A DNA stretch of 64,000 nt from Streptomyces caelestis. Lineage in GTDB: Bacteria > Actinomycetota > Actinomycetes > Streptomycetales > Streptomycetaceae. The stretch is from NCBI RefSeq assembly GCF_001279005.1, contig NZ_LGCN01000210.1, forward strand, positions 277,944-341,943, written 5' to 3'. Below the pieces are notes generated by a model, which saw nothing but the letters and a program-made list of their open reading frames with translations, was not told the DNA's origin and ran no database searches. Below, piece after piece: positions 25,910 to 35,591 of this stretch. Both the position numbers and the translations under genes were made by a program. Numbering within the stretch: position 1 is the first letter of the stretch; each line of letters starts with the position of its first letter.

Positions 25910-26999
25910 TCAGCGCAGGCGCAGCCGTTCCGGGCAGCGGTGACCGAGGACCTTCACGAGTTCCTTCGACGATGTCCGGTGAACGGTACGCCCTTTGCCG
26001 GCGCCGCTCGTCGCCGCGGCCGTGGTGAGCGTCCCGAACAGGGCCCGCGCGGCCGCCTCGGGAGCGAGCCGCGGCGCGTCCGCCGGTCCTCCGGACGCCG
26101 GTGTGCGGGACGGCGACGCCGGGTCGCCGAGGATCCGCACGCCCGTGGAGCCGGTCCGCGCGGCCGCCTCGGCGCCGATCCCGGCGGCGGCCTCCGGGGT
26201 CCATCGCGGGGTACGGATCCTCACGTCCCGCGGGGTGGGACCGCACGCGTTCCTCATATGCGCGATCGCGCCGTGCCGCACCGGCTTCGAATACAGCTCT
26301 TCCGGAAGCCCATTGCCGCGGAATTCCTTGTCGAGGTTCCGCGGCATTTCGGTCTCGGCGAGGGTGAGGGAACGGTTCGCGGTCTCCGGGACCGGACGCG
26401 GCAGCCCATGGGGCAGTACCGGCAGCGCCTCGAAGGTGCGCATCGGCGCGTCCCGGTCGCGGTCGTCGACCACGACGACGGTCACCCGGTCGGGACCGGT
26501 CGCCCCGGCCCACCGCCCGACCAGCCGGTCGTGCCGGCGCCGGAAGCCGGGGGCGGGCCTGTCGTACGGGGGCCGGCGGAGCATGTGCTCCAGCCACGGC
26601 TCATGGTCCAGCCGCAGCCCGTTCCGCCCGTACTGCCGCCACTGCGAGGGCATGGTCCGCGCCAGGGGCCGCGGCGTGACCAGGACGTGCGCCCTCCCCC
26701 ACTCTCGGCTTCTCCCCCATGCCGCCGAGCTGCTCGACGATCCGGCCGATCGTCGCCCGTCCTCGGCGTCCGCGAAGAACGCGCTGCTGAGCACGGAGGT
26801 GCGCCGCCCGGTGGCCCGCACCCGGGCCGGGCGCAGGCGGCGAGGACGGCCTCGATCGGGTGCCGGCTGTGCGCCGGGAAGTCGACGCCGCGCCGTCTCC
26901 TCCTTCGCGGCGAACAACGCGCCCCGGACGGCGGTGGTGCCGGTTTCGTGCGGACCGATGTGCAGCAGGCGGGTGCCGGCGGGCAGCGGGGGACCACGC
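25910..26999 (-). pseudogene. Decayed sulfotransferase-like (P-loop) gene
   Basis: Conserved protein pieces occur in order but in different frames. One frame holds LLHIGPHETGTTAVRGALFAA (P-loop-like), a second RRGVDFPAHSRHPIEAVL, the first again SVLSSAFFADAED, a third ATIGRIVEQLGG, then the first frame runs intact from HVLVTPRPLARTMPSQW to the stop at 25910. At least four frameshifts, a start codon out of frame with the body, and a foreign ~28-bp repeat at 26694-26721 show it is broken. The intact C-terminal half is about 250 codons. I recall intact homologues in other Streptomyces at this locus; they resemble sulfotransferases, which suggests loss of a polymer-modifying function. Confidence 0.78.
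26694..26721. repeat. Truncated interspersed repeat inside the pseudogene
   Basis: The 19 bases CTCCCCCACTCTCGGCTTC, followed by TCCCCCATG, match the repeat at 60970-61012 with an internal deletion. It lies between the codons for LGG and HVLVT of the decayed gene. Confidence 0.75.
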
Positions 27000-27267
27000 C
27001 GGTGGCCGGGGGTTCTTCTCCCGTACGGTCGGTGTCCGTGCCGAGGCACGGCAGGACGGCTCGCTGAGGATGCCGTGCGAGGAGCCCGGGACCCGGCTGA
27101 GTGCCGCACCGCCACGCCCTCCGCTCCCGCGGGCAGTCGTGCCGCAGGGCGGCACGGGTGGGCGCGGCGGCACCCCGCAGGCGCCGGGCGGCGCAACCCC
27201 ACCCCCGGCCCGCCCCGGCACCGGGCGCCCCGCGAAGCGCCGGGCCGCGGACCCGCCCCCGCCCCGC

Positions 27268-28818
27268 TCAGGCCAGGTGCACGCCCGGCCGTCCCGCCTC
27301 CACCCGCAGCGCGGCCAGCGTGCGAGGCGTGGCCCGCGGCCGCAGCACCGTGTCCACCACCCGCACGCGCGCGTCGATACCGTCGCGACGGATGTCGAAC
27401 AGGTGGTAGCCGCGGTGGGCGTCCAGCAGCTTCCAGTGCGGGTTGTCCGCGCGCCGCGGGTCCCACTGCGCGCGGAACGCGGCCTGGTCCTGGTCGCCGT
27501 TGCTGGAGATGGACGTGCCGACGAACTCGGCGCCCACGACCGCGGACCTCGGGTCGGCGAAGTCCGCCTTCAGGTCGCTGATCATCGTCAGATGGCGGTC
27601 GCCGGTGAGGACGACGGGGTTGCTGACCCGCCGGAACTCCTGGAGCAGGGCGTTGCGTTCGGCCTGGTAGCCGTCCCAGGCGTCGTAGTACCAGAGCTTG
27701 CCCTCGCCGACCTGGAGGTCGGTCTCGGCCATCATGACCTGGGAGGCGATCAGGTTCCAGCGGGCGGGCGAGTGGCGCAGCCCGTCGACCAGCCAGCGCT
27801 TCTGCGCGGCCCCGAGCATGGTCAGCGTCGGGTCCTGGGCGCCTTCCTGGGTGGTGGCCTGGTCGCTGCGGTACTGGCGGGTGTCCAGCACGTTCAGCCG
27901 GGCGAGGCGGCCGAAGTCGAGCCGGCGGTGCATGCGGATGTGCGGGCCGTTCGGCACGGCGGTGGCGCGGACCGGCATGTGCTCGTAGTACGCCTGGTAG
28001 GCGGCCGTCAGCCGGGCGACGAACGGGTCGTGCGCCTGCTTGTCGGGGTCCTGCGGGATCTGGCCGGCGAAGTCGTTGTCGACCTCGTGGTCGTCGAAGG
28101 TGACCACGAACGGGGCGTTGGCGTGCATCTCCGCGAGGTCCGGGTCGGAGCGGTACTGGGCGTACCGGTTGCGGTACTGGGTGAGGCTGTACGGCTCACC
28201 GGTGCCCTCGTGGCGCCGTACGCCGGTCGCCGAGGGGGTGGACTCGTAGATGTAGTCGCCGACGAACACCACGACGTCCGGGTCCTGCCGCAGCATGTCG
28301 GCGTACGGGGTGAAGTAGCCGTGCTGCCAGTTCTGGCAGGAGGCGAGCGCGACCTTCAGACGGCCGCCAAAGCTGTGCGGGGCGGGCGCGGTACGGGTGC
28401 GGCCGACGCGCGAGAGCTGCCCGCCGGCGCGGAAGCGGAACCAGTACGCGGTGTCCGGGCGCAGTCCGCGTACGTCCACGTGGACGCTGTGCCCGTATGC
28501 GCGCCGGGCCGGGGCGACGCCCCGGCGGACGACCTTCCTGAAGCGGGCGTCCCGGGCGACCTGCCACTCCACGGCCACGGTGCGGTCGGGCATGCCGCCG
28601 CCGTTCAGCGGGTCCGGGGCGAGCCGGGTCCACAGGACGATCCCGTCCGGGAGCGGATCGCCGGAGGCCACGCCCAGGCTGAACACGCCGTCGGGCAACT
28701 TCGCTTCGGCCGCGTGCGCGGTGGCCGGCAGCCACAGCTGGGCGGAGGCGGCGGCGCCGAGCACGGCGGCGCCTGCGGTCAGGACGCGACGGCGGTCGGG
28801 CCGGACTGCTCCGGTCAT
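27268..28818 (-). CDS. phoD: PhoD-type alkaline phosphatase, Tat-exported
   Basis: 516 residues. A twin-arginine signal (RPDRRRVLTAG, residues ~6-16) precedes an Ala-rich hydrophobic stretch and AHA cleavage-like site, so it is exported folded. The PhoD domain shows SGDP, VFVGDYIYE, VTFDDHEVDND and VVLTGDRH metal-site segments. It hydrolyses phosphodiesters and monoesters outside the cell; PhoD of Bacillus degrades wall teichoic acids, a relevant parallel beside teichoic-acid genes. The ATG at 28818 has GGGGAG upstream. Phosphate-starvation control is plausible; no clear PHO box immediately upstream, but see the site at 30600. Confidence 0.9.
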   Translation of the reverse strand: MTGAVRPDRRRVLTAGAAVLGAAASAQLWLPATAHAAEAKLPDGVFSLGVASGDPLPDGIVLWTRLAPDPLNGGGMPDRTVAVEWQVARDARFRKVVRRGVAPARRAYGHSVHVDVRGLRPDTAYWFRFRAGGQLSRVGRTRTAPAPHSFGGRLKVALASCQNWQHGYFTPYADMLRQDPDVVVFVGDYIYESTPSATGVRRHEGTGEPYSLTQYRNRYAQYRSDPDLAEMHANAPFVVTFDDHEVDNDFAGQIPQDPDKQAHDPFVARLTAAYQAYYEHMPVRATAVPNGPHIRMHRRLDFGRLARLNVLDTRQYRSDQATTQEGAQDPTLTMLGAAQKRWLVDGLRHSPARWNLIASQVMMAETDLQVGEGKLWYYDAWDGYQAERNALLQEFRRVSNPVVLTGDRHLTMISDLKADFADPRSAVVGAEFVGTSISSNGDQDQAAFRAQWDPRRADNPHWKLLDAHRGYHLFDIRRDGIDARVRVVDTVLRPRATPRTLAALRVEAGRPGVHLA

Positions 28819-29008
28819 CGGTTGACTCCCCTGCCTCGTATGGCGCTTGGACACGGGGAAGCTCGCGGTCCGGGCGGTCCGTCCGCTGAACACCGTGATT
28901 CGCGTGCATGACAAGAAGGGGGACAACGGGAAACCCGTCGCGGCACGGGAACGTCCCGTGGACACGACGGGTCCGTCGGGTGAGCGGCGGGCGACGCGGC
29001 CGCGGCCG

Positions 29009-30523
29009 TCAGTCGGTGAAGGCGATGCCCAGGTGCGCCCCGGCGGCCACCGTGCCGAGGGTGCCGGCGCCGAAGGTCCCGGCGCCGCCCGCGACGGCCG
29101 TCGGGGAGGAGCGGAAGTACCACACCGACCCGGCGCCGGAGTTCTCCCCCGGCGCGCCGACGGCGAGGTCGGCGCGTCCGTCGCCGTTGGTGTCGCCGAG
29201 GTGGACGGCCCGGCCGAACCTGTCGTCCTTCTCGGCGGTGCCCGGTACGTTCGCGGTGTTCTGGGTGACCGTCAGGGCGCCGGCGCCGGTGAGCCCCTTC
29301 GCGGTGCCGCGCAGCACGACGACGGCGCCGGCCGCGGACACGCTGCCGAGGTCCTCGCCGGGCACTCCGGTGACGACGTCCTGGTAGCCGTCGCCGTCGA
29401 CGTCGCCGAGGTGGACGTCGGTGCCGAAGGCGTCGTCGTCCTCGGCGGTGCCGGGCACGCCGGGGCGGTCCTGGTTGAGGAAGACGGCCTTCACCCCGTC
29501 GGGGCCCTTCGCGGTGCCGGGGATCCAGGTGACCCGGCCGCCCTTGACGTACGGGTTGTCGAGGTCGCTGTCGTAGCCGTCCACGGCCCGGCCGACCACG
29601 ATGTCGTCGTACCCGTCGGCGTTCACGTCCCCGACGTCGAGGTTCTCGCCGCCCTGGAGGCCGGCGCCGTCGATGTCGTGGACGAGCGTGAAGGGGTTGA
29701 GGGCGGTGCGGTCGCCCAGCCAGTACACGACCCGGCGGGCGTCGAACTCGTCGCCGTCGTTCTCGGTGGCGACGATGTCGGTGAGGCCGTCGCCGTTGAC
29801 GTCGCCGGCGGCGAGGTCGAGGACGCGGCTGTCGTACACGTCCTTCACCACCTGCTCACCGCCCGACCCGGCGCCGCCCCGGCCGAAGGGGCCCCTGAGG
29901 ATCCGCAGGTCGTGCAGGTTCTCCACGGTCACCACGTCCGGGCTGCCGTCACCGTTGACGTCCCCGACGGTCAGATGACCGGCGGCGCCGAGCGCGTCGT
30001 GGGCGTCGCGTCCCGAGGCGAGCGCGGTGCCGCCGGACAGCCCCTGGGGCCCGCCCCACAGCACCTCGACCAGCCCGGCGTTCTCCCCTCCGTCCTCGGT
30101 GTCCTCGCGGGCGACGCCGACGACGAGGTCGGCGTAGCCGTCCCGGTCGAGGTCGGCGGTGGTGAGCGCGCTGCCGACCTCGTCGTCCGTCTCGGCACTG
30201 CCGGGGACGCCGGCGGTGTTCTGGTGGAACACCTGCCTGCTCGCGGGGCGCAGCCCGTTCGCCGACCCGTACAGCACGGCGACGTACCCGGCGCCCTTCT
30301 TGCCGGCGACGGTCGCCTGGGGCGCGGCCACGGCGAGGTCCGCGTAGCCGTCGCCGTCGAAGTCGTCGCGCGGCTGCGCGGCGCCGGCGGCCGGCCCCTC
30401 GGCGGGCGCGGCGTACGCGCCGGGCACCGCGAGGGCGCCGGCGACGACGAGTGCCACGCCGGTCGCGAGCGCGATCCGTGCGGGGCGGGTGAGGTTCCTG
30501 CGGCGTGGGAAAGGCGCGGTCAT
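29009..30523 (-). CDS. Secreted FG-GAP repeat (integrin-like) protein
   Basis: 504 residues with a basic N-terminus, a hydrophobic signal segment (ALATGVALVVAGALAVP) and an AYA cleavage site near residue 38. The rest is about seven FG-GAP/VCBS repeats, each with a calcium-binding loop such as DFDGDGYADLAV, DVNGDGSPDVV and DTNGDGRADLAVG, predicting an extracellular seven-bladed beta-propeller. No catalytic domain. Function unknown; such proteins bind surfaces or polysaccharides. It precedes phoD by 190 bases in the same direction, so co-expression is possible. Confidence 0.88.
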   Translation of the reverse strand: MTAPFPRRRNLTRPARIALATGVALVVAGALAVPGAYAAPAEGPAAGAAQPRDDFDGDGYADLAVAAPQATVAGKKGAGYVAVLYGSANGLRPASRQVFHQNTAGVPGSAETDDEVGSALTTADLDRDGYADLVVGVAREDTEDGGENAGLVEVLWGGPQGLSGGTALASGRDAHDALGAAGHLTVGDVNGDGSPDVVTVENLHDLRILRGPFGRGGAGSGGEQVVKDVYDSRVLDLAAGDVNGDGLTDIVATENDGDEFDARRVVYWLGDRTALNPFTLVHDIDGAGLQGGENLDVGDVNADGYDDIVVGRAVDGYDSDLDNPYVKGGRVTWIPGTAKGPDGVKAVFLNQDRPGVPGTAEDDDAFGTDVHLGDVDGDGYQDVVTGVPGEDLGSVSAAGAVVVLRGTAKGLTGAGALTVTQNTANVPGTAEKDDRFGRAVHLGDTNGDGRADLAVGAPGENSGAGSVWYFRSSPTAVAGGAGTFGAGTLGTVAAGAHLGIAFTD

Positions 30524-30599
30524 GGCGGGCGTCCTGTCGTCGAACCGGTCGGGTTGCCGTTCAGTACGACCGGTCGGAACACCCGTTGGTTGCCCGGGT

Positions 30600-30632
30600 G
30601 TTCACCACGACTTCACCCGGGGTCACTCCGAC
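30600..30632 (+). promoter_or_regulatory. PHO-box-like direct repeats
   Basis: Three adjoining 11-bp units begin GTTCACC (30600), CTTCACC (30611) and GTCACTC (30622), the spacing and consensus of Streptomyces PhoP direct-repeat units. They lie 77 bases upstream of the FG-GAP start, in reverse orientation to it, and overlap the obg stop region. The orientation is unusual, so this is tentative. Confidence 0.35.
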
Positions 30633-32077
30633 TGGAACGGCTCGAAACCGTCGTACGCCTGCTCGGACTCGTCCCGTTCGGCCTGCTTGTCCCGGCGCCG
30701 CTGGGCGGCCGGGCGGGGCGCCTCGAAGCGGTGGTCCTCGCCGCGCCGGCCGAGCATCTCCGCGCCGGCGGTGACGGTCGGCTCCCAGTCGAAGACGACC
30801 GCGTTGTCCTCGGGGCCGATGGCGACGCCGTCGCCGTTACGGGCGCCGGCCTTCATCAACTCCGCCTCGACACCGAGGCGGTTGAGCCGGTCGGCGAGGT
30901 AGCCGACGGCCTCGTCGTTGTTGAAGTCGGTCTGGCGGACCCAGCGTTCGGGCTTCTCGCCGCGCACGCGGAACAGCAGCTCCCCGTCGGCCTCCTCGCG
31001 GGTGACGGTGAAGCCGGCGTCGTCCACGGCCTTGGGCCGGATGACGATCCGCGTCGCCTCCTCCTTGGGCTTGGCGGCCCGCGCCTGCGCCACCAGGTCG
31101 GCGAGCGCGAACGACAGCTCCCTCAGCCCCGTGTGGGCGACGGCCGACACCTCGAAGACGCGGTAGCCGCGCGCCTCCAGGTCGGGGCGCACCATCTCGG
31201 CGAGGTCCTTGCCGTCGGGGACGTCGATCTTGTTGAGGACGACGATGCGGGGGCGGTCGCCGAGACCGCCGTACTGCCGCAGTTCCTCCTCGATGATGTC
31301 GAGGTCGGAGACGGGGTCGCGCTCGGACTCCAGCGTGGCGGTGTCCAGCACGTGCACGAGCACGCTGCACCGCTCGACGTGCCGCAGGAACTCCAGGCCG
31401 AGCCCCTTGCCCTGGCTGGCCCCGGGGATGAGGCCGGGCACGTCGGCGATGGTGTAGACGGTCGACCCGGCGGTGACCACGCCGAGGTTCGGGACCAGGG
31501 TGGTGAAGGGGTAGTCGGCGATCTTCGGCTTGGCGGCGCTGAGCACGGAGATCAGCGACGACTTGCCCGCGCTCGGGTACCCGACCAGCGCCACGTCGGC
31601 GACGGTCTTGAGCTCCAGGACGATGTCCCGCAGGTCCCCCGGCTCGCCGAGCAGCGCGAACCCGGGCGCCTTGCGGCGCGCGGAGGCGAGGGCGGCGTTG
31701 CCGAGCCCGCCGCGTCCGCCCTGGGCGGCGACGTACGACGTCCCGTGCCCGACCAGGTCCGCGAGCACGTTGCCCGCCCCGTCCAGGACGACGGTCCCGT
31801 CCGGCACGGGGAGGACCAGGTCCTGCCCGTCCTTGCCGGACCGGTTGCCGCCCTCGCCGGGCTTGCCGTTGGTGGCCTTGCGGTGCGGGGAGTGGTGGTA
31901 GTCGAGGAGCGTCGTCACGGACTGGTCGACGGTGAGGATCACGTCGCCGCCGCGTCCGCCGTTGCCGCCGTCGGGCCCGCCGAGCGGCTTGAACTTCTCA
32001 CGGTGGACGGAGGCACAGCCGTGGCCTCCGTTACCCGCGGCGACGTGCAGCTCGACGCGGTCCACGAAGGTGGTCAT
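30623..32077 (-). CDS. obgE: GTPase ObgE (Obg)
   Basis: 484 residues. Glycine-rich Obg domain (1-~158), then a P-loop GTPase domain ([24 protein letters not shown]) and a C-terminal OCT domain (~345-425) with a basic/acidic tail. Obg acts in 50S ribosome maturation and in the stringent response; in Streptomyces it is essential and linked to the onset of aerial growth and sporulation. The ATG at 32077 is supported by the conserved MTTFVDRV start. Downstream of rplU and rpmA, the standard order. Confidence 0.97.
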   Translation of the reverse strand: MTTFVDRVELHVAAGNGGHGCASVHREKFKPLGGPDGGNGGRGGDVILTVDQSVTTLLDYHHSPHRKATNGKPGEGGNRSGKDGQDLVLPVPDGTVVLDGAGNVLADLVGHGTSYVAAQGGRGGLGNAALASARRKAPGFALLGEPGDLRDIVLELKTVADVALVGYPSAGKSSLISVLSAAKPKIADYPFTTLVPNLGVVTAGSTVYTIADVPGLIPGASQGKGLGLEFLRHVERCSVLVHVLDTATLESERDPVSDLDIIEEELRQYGGLGDRPRIVVLNKIDVPDGKDLAEMVRPDLEARGYRVFEVSAVAHTGLRELSFALADLVAQARAAKPKEEATRIVIRPKAVDDAGFTVTREEADGELLFRVRGEKPERWVRQTDFNNDEAVGYLADRLNRLGVEAELMKAGARNGDGVAIGPEDNAVVFDWEPTVTAGAEMLGRRGEDHRFEAPRPAAQRRRDKQAERDESEQAYDGFEPFQSE

Positions 32078-32126
32078 GGGATGTGCCTCCAGTTACTACG
32101 GGGTTGTCTCTTGCCCAACACGCGAA

Positions 32127-32165
32127 AGGCGGACCCGCTTCCCGTGAGGGAAGTGAGGTCCGCCT
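32127..32165 (-). terminator. Nested hairpin between rpmA and obg
   Basis: AGGCGGACC/GGTCCGCCT arms enclose a second stem CTTCCC/GGGAAG; on the minus strand TTTCGCG follows. It could set the ratio of ribosomal-protein to obg mRNA. Confidence 0.65.
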
Positions 32166-32180
32166 CGCGAAAGCTTCCGG

Positions 32181-32435
32181 TCAGGCGACCGGAACGATGT
32201 TCACGACCTTGCGGCCACGGTGGGTGCCGAACTGCACCGCACCGGCCTGCAGGGCGAACAGCGTGTCGTCGCCGCCACGGCCGACGCCGGCGCCCGGGTG
32301 GAAGTGGGTGCCACGCTGGCGGACCAGGATCTCACCCGCGTTGACGGCCTGACCGCCGAAGCGCTTCACGCCGAGCCGCTGGGCGTTCGAGTCGCGACCG
32401 TTCCGGGTGGACGATGCGCCCTTCTTGTGTGCCAT
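32181..32435 (-). CDS. rpmA: 50S ribosomal protein L27
   Basis: 84 residues beginning [16 protein letters not shown], the L27 N-terminus that reaches the peptidyl-transferase centre. No cleavable N-terminal extension of the Firmicute type. 14 bases after rplU. Confidence 0.98.
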   Translation of the reverse strand: MAHKKGASSTRNGRDSNAQRLGVKRFGGQAVNAGEILVRQRGTHFHPGAGVGRGGDDTLFALQAGAVQFGTHRGRKVVNIVPVA

Positions 32436-32449
32436 GTCTCCTCAGTCCC

Positions 32450-32770
32450 TTACTTCGCAGCCGCGGGGATCTCAGTGACCTTGATCGCCGTGTACTGCTG
32501 GCGGTGGCCCTGACGACGGCGGTAGCCGGTCTTGTTCTTGTAGCGCAGAATGTCGATCTTCTGGCCCTTGTGGTGGTCCACGACCTCGGCCTGGACCTTG
32601 ATGCCGGCCAGCACCCACGGGTCGCTGGTCACAGCGTCGCCGTCGACGACGAGCAGGGTCGAGAGCTCGACCGTGTCGCCCACCTTGGCGGTGGAAATCT
32701 TGTCAACCTCAACGATGTCGCCGACAGCAACCTTGTGCTGGCGACCACCGCTGCGCACGATGGCGTACAC
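32450..32770 (-). CDS. rplU: 50S ribosomal protein L21
   Basis: 106 residues from the GTG at 32770 ([14 protein letters not shown]), with the L21 signature near the C-terminus ([18 protein letters not shown]). First gene of rplU-rpmA-obg, with a ~140-base GC-rich leader that could fold and regulate. Confidence 0.97.
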   Translation of the reverse strand: MYAIVRSGGRQHKVAVGDIVEVDKISTAKVGDTVELSTLLVVDGDAVTSDPWVLAGIKVQAEVVDHHKGQKIDILRYKNKTGYRRRQGHRQQYTAIKVTEIPAAAK

Positions 32771-32916
32771 GCGGATCTCACTCTCACTCGAAGAACGGCA
32801 CCCCCGCAGGCCAGCCGCCCGGCCAGGAACACGGACGACCTCTCCCGGCCACCGGAGCACCCGGAAGGAAGAGGTTTACGGGGATGTGGCGGTCCCGATG
32901 GACACGCCGACGGTCA

Positions 32917-32946
32917 AGGTTACGGGGCCGTGGCCGAACGGGTCAA
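32917..32946 (-). promoter_or_regulatory. Promoter of rplU-rpmA-obg
   Basis: TTGACC (32941-32946) and TAACCT (32917-32922) with an 18-base spacer on the minus strand, a good housekeeping-sigma promoter. Predicted leader to the rplU GTG is about 140 bases. Confidence 0.7.
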
Positions 32947-32985
32947 ACCGGCCCCCGCGGGGAGAGCCGGTCCAACCCGGACGGT

Positions 32986-33579
32986 TCAGCCGCCGAGGCC
33001 CTCCCGGTAGGCCACGCACGCCTCGTAGGAGGGCAGGAGGCCCTGGTCCCGGGCCTCGGCCAGGGTGGGAGCCTGCTCGTCCTTGGCGGAGAGGAGCGGG
33101 GTGAGGTCGGCGGGCCACTCGATGCCCAGGGCCGGGTCCAGGGGGTGGATGCCGTGCTCGCGCTCGGGGGCGTAGCCCTCGGAGCAGAGGTAGACGACGG
33201 TGGCGTCGTCGGTGAGTGCCATGAAGCCGTGGCCGAGGCCCTCGGAGAGGTAGACCGCGTGGTGGTCCCGGTCGTCCAGGCGGACCGCCTCCCACTGGCC
33301 GAAGGTGGGGGAGCCGGTCCGGATGTCCACGATCACGTCGAGGACCGCGCCGCGCACGCACTTGACGTACTTGGCCTGGCCGGGGGGCACGTCGGCGAAG
33401 TGGATGCCGCGCAGGGTGCCCCGGCTGGAGACGGACATGTTGGCCTGGGCGAGCGTGAGCGGGTGGCCCGCCGCCTCGGTGAAGACCGGGGCCTTGAACC
33501 ACTCGTGGAAGCTGCCCCGGCCGTCGGGGAAGATCTTCGGCTCGTACACCCAGGCACCGGGGAGGGAAAGGGGTCGCAT
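32986..33579 (-). CDS. rmlC: dTDP-4-dehydrorhamnose 3,5-epimerase
   Basis: 197 residues. Third enzyme of dTDP-L-rhamnose synthesis. Cupin fold with FPDGRGSFHEWF, QANMSVSSRGTLRGIHF (catalytic His in RGIHF) and SEGLGHGFMAL. The ATG at 33579 follows the glycosyltransferase stop by 14 bases. The last gene of the rmlA, rmlB, rmlD, GT, rmlC run. Confidence 0.95.
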   Translation of the reverse strand: MRPLSLPGAWVYEPKIFPDGRGSFHEWFKAPVFTEAAGHPLTLAQANMSVSSRGTLRGIHFADVPPGQAKYVKCVRGAVLDVIVDIRTGSPTFGQWEAVRLDDRDHHAVYLSEGLGHGFMALTDDATVVYLCSEGYAPEREHGIHPLDPALGIEWPADLTPLLSAKDEQAPTLAEARDQGLLPSYEACVAYREGLGG

Positions 33580-33593
33580 GGAAGGGTCCGTCC

Positions 33594-35591
33594 TCAGCTC
33601 TTCTTCTCGTTCGTCAGTGCGCGCTTGACGCGGCCGGCGGCCCGGCGCCACAGGGGGCGGGGCGGGGCGGGCTTCTTCGTCGCCGGCTTCGACCCGGCGG
33701 ACGTGGCCGGCGGGGTGTGCCGGTCGATCACCCGGGCGGTGCCGTCGGCGGCGACCACCACGTCGACCGGGAGCCGGGTCCACTTCGCCTCGCCGCGGGC
33801 GGCGGACGGCACCCCGATGCGGACCGCCCAGCGCATCCCGGTGAGCTTCTCCAGCGGCAGCTCGGCGCTCACGGTACGGCCGTCGACCACGGCGTCGGCC
33901 GGGTACTTGCCCACGTTCTTGCGCTCGAAGCGGAGCCGCACCGGGTCACCGGCGTCCGCCGCGACGTGCAGCGGCAGCGGCAGCCGTACGGCCGAGCCCT
34001 CGACCGCGGCCCCGGCCGGGTCCATCCGGGCCACCGCCTCGCGCTCCAGCTTGTTGGTGTGCTGGTCGACGTCGAGGGAGAGGTTGCCCGGCCCGTCGGT
34101 CCAGTACGGCAGGACCAGCCGCCTCGGCCCGCCGGTGAGCGCGGCCAGCCGTCCGGCCTCCACGTCCTCGCCGCGCACCGCGCCGAGCCGGGTCTCCTTG
34201 CTCCAGCCGCAGGACTTGATGCGCAGGTGCAGGTCCCAGAGACCCTTCTCCAAGGGCTCGCCCGCGGCCGCCGTCTCCGGGTCGAGGACGGCGCGCGCGG
34301 TGATCCGCTGGCGGAAGGAGCCCTGCCCCGCGTCCAGGCGGTGCAGCTCGCACTCGACCGGGAGGTAGAACTGCCTGGCGTCCTCCCGGTGGCGGACCAC
34401 CAGGTCCACGTCGCTCTTGTCGACCGGGGCCTCCAGCGTGATGTCCTGACCGGTCAGCGCCTCGAGCGCCTTGTCGGACAGCGGCAGGCCGAGCAGGTCG
34501 CGCTCGCCCTCCCGGCGGAAGGTCATCGGCTCGCCGTCGACCTGGTACTCGGAGGTGAAGTCGACCTTCAGGACGCCGTCCTCCCAGGTCAGGGAGTCCA
34601 AGGTGCCGGTGGGCCTGATCCCGGCCTCCCAGCGGGCGAGGGCGCGGACGTCCTCGTAGAGGTCGGCGGCGATCAGTCCGGCCACCACCCGCTGGGTGGG
34701 GGCGACCCGGGCGAACACGCCCGGCCCGAACCGCTCGGTGACGACACCGCGGATCTCGCGGTACAGCTCCTCGGCGTAGTCCTCGGGGAGCTTGAGCAGC
34801 CGGTTGCCGCGCAGCCGCTCGACCATCTCGTTGCGCAGCCAGCGGCTGAACAGCTTGTCCCGCAGCGGGCCGGGCTCGGTGAGCTCCTCGACCACGTCGA
34901 GGGCCTCGCGGAGGTTGTTGAAGTAGCCGACCGGGTCGAAGCGCTGGAAGCCGGCGTTGGAGCCGTCGTCGCGGGTGATGTGGTAGTAGCACAGGTAGTC
35001 GCCGAGGACGGCGACGCTCCTGGCCCGCAGGTAGGCCTCGACCACGAAGACGTGGTCCTCCAGCCGGCGGCGGCCCTCCTTGAAGCGCATGCCGTGCTGT
35101 TCGAGGAACTCCCGCCGGAACATCTTGTGCGGGGTGAGGCTGTCGATCAACGGCGCGTTCTCCACCGTCGCGCGCGGCCGGTTGACCCGGAACAGCTCCT
35201 GCGGGACCGGGCGGCCGATGCCCGCCATCTTGCCCACGACCACGTCGGCGTCGTTCGCCTTGCCGTAGTCGTACATCCGCTCGAGGGCTTCGTCGCCGAG
35301 CCAGTCGTCGTGGTCGACGAACATGACGTACTCGCCCCGGGCGGCGTCGATGCCGGTGTTGCGGGGCTTGCCGGACCAGCCGGAGGACTCCTGGTGGATG
35401 ACGTGGAAGTGGGGGTGCTCGGCCGCCAGTCGGTCCAGCAGGGCGGGGGTCTCGTCGGTGGAGCCGTCGTCGACGAAGAAGACCTCGAACTCGTCCGGGG
35501 TGAGGCTCTGCCGGAGCAGACCGTTGACGCAGTCCTCGACGTACTTGCCCGGGTTGTAGACCGCGATGACGACGCTGACCTTGATTGTCAC
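33594..35591 (-). CDS. Family-2 glycosyltransferase with TarS/TarP-like C-terminal domains
   Basis: 665 residues. GT-A catalytic domain in the first ~330 residues: VSVVIAVYNPGKY, FFVDDGSTDETP, WSGKPRNTGIDAARGEYVMF and DHDDW (metal site), then a helical region and ~300 residues of beta-rich C-terminal sequence like the stem domains of wall-teichoic-acid glycosyltransferases, ending in a Lys/Arg-rich tail. It overlaps rmlD by 4 bp and sits among the dTDP-rhamnose genes, so rhamnosylation of a wall polymer is the simplest prediction. The acceptor could be the ribitol-phosphate polymer from the 16-26 kb genes. Donor sugar not proven. Confidence 0.85.
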   Translation of the reverse strand: MTIKVSVVIAVYNPGKYVEDCVNGLLRQSLTPDEFEVFFVDDGSTDETPALLDRLAAEHPHFHVIHQESSGWSGKPRNTGIDAARGEYVMFVDHDDWLGDEALERMYDYGKANDADVVVGKMAGIGRPVPQELFRVNRPRATVENAPLIDSLTPHKMFRREFLEQHGMRFKEGRRRLEDHVFVVEAYLRARSVAVLGDYLCYYHITRDDGSNAGFQRFDPVGYFNNLREALDVVEELTEPGPLRDKLFSRWLRNEMVERLRGNRLLKLPEDYAEELYREIRGVVTERFGPGVFARVAPTQRVVAGLIAADLYEDVRALARWEAGIRPTGTLDSLTWEDGVLKVDFTSEYQVDGEPMTFRREGERDLLGLPLSDKALEALTGQDITLEAPVDKSDVDLVVRHREDARQFYLPVECELHRLDAGQGSFRQRITARAVLDPETAAAGEPLEKGLWDLHLRIKSCGWSKETRLGAVRGEDVEAGRLAALTGGPRRLVLPYWTDGPGNLSLDVDQHTNKLEREAVARMDPAGAAVEGSAVRLPLPLHVAADAGDPVRLRFERKNVGKYPADAVVDGRTVSAELPLEKLTGMRWAVRIGVPSAARGEAKWTRLPVDVVVAADGTARVIDRHTPPATSAGSKPATKKPAPPRPLWRRAAGRVKRALTNEKKS

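Noticed and set aside
28819..28900. PHO box directly upstream of phoD
   Set aside because: Only one GTTCAGC-like unit is visible and the next 11-bp unit is poor.
32771..32916. L21 leader riboregulator of the Firmicute type
   Set aside because: The leader is long and can fold, but I cannot match it to the known L21 leader motif by eye.
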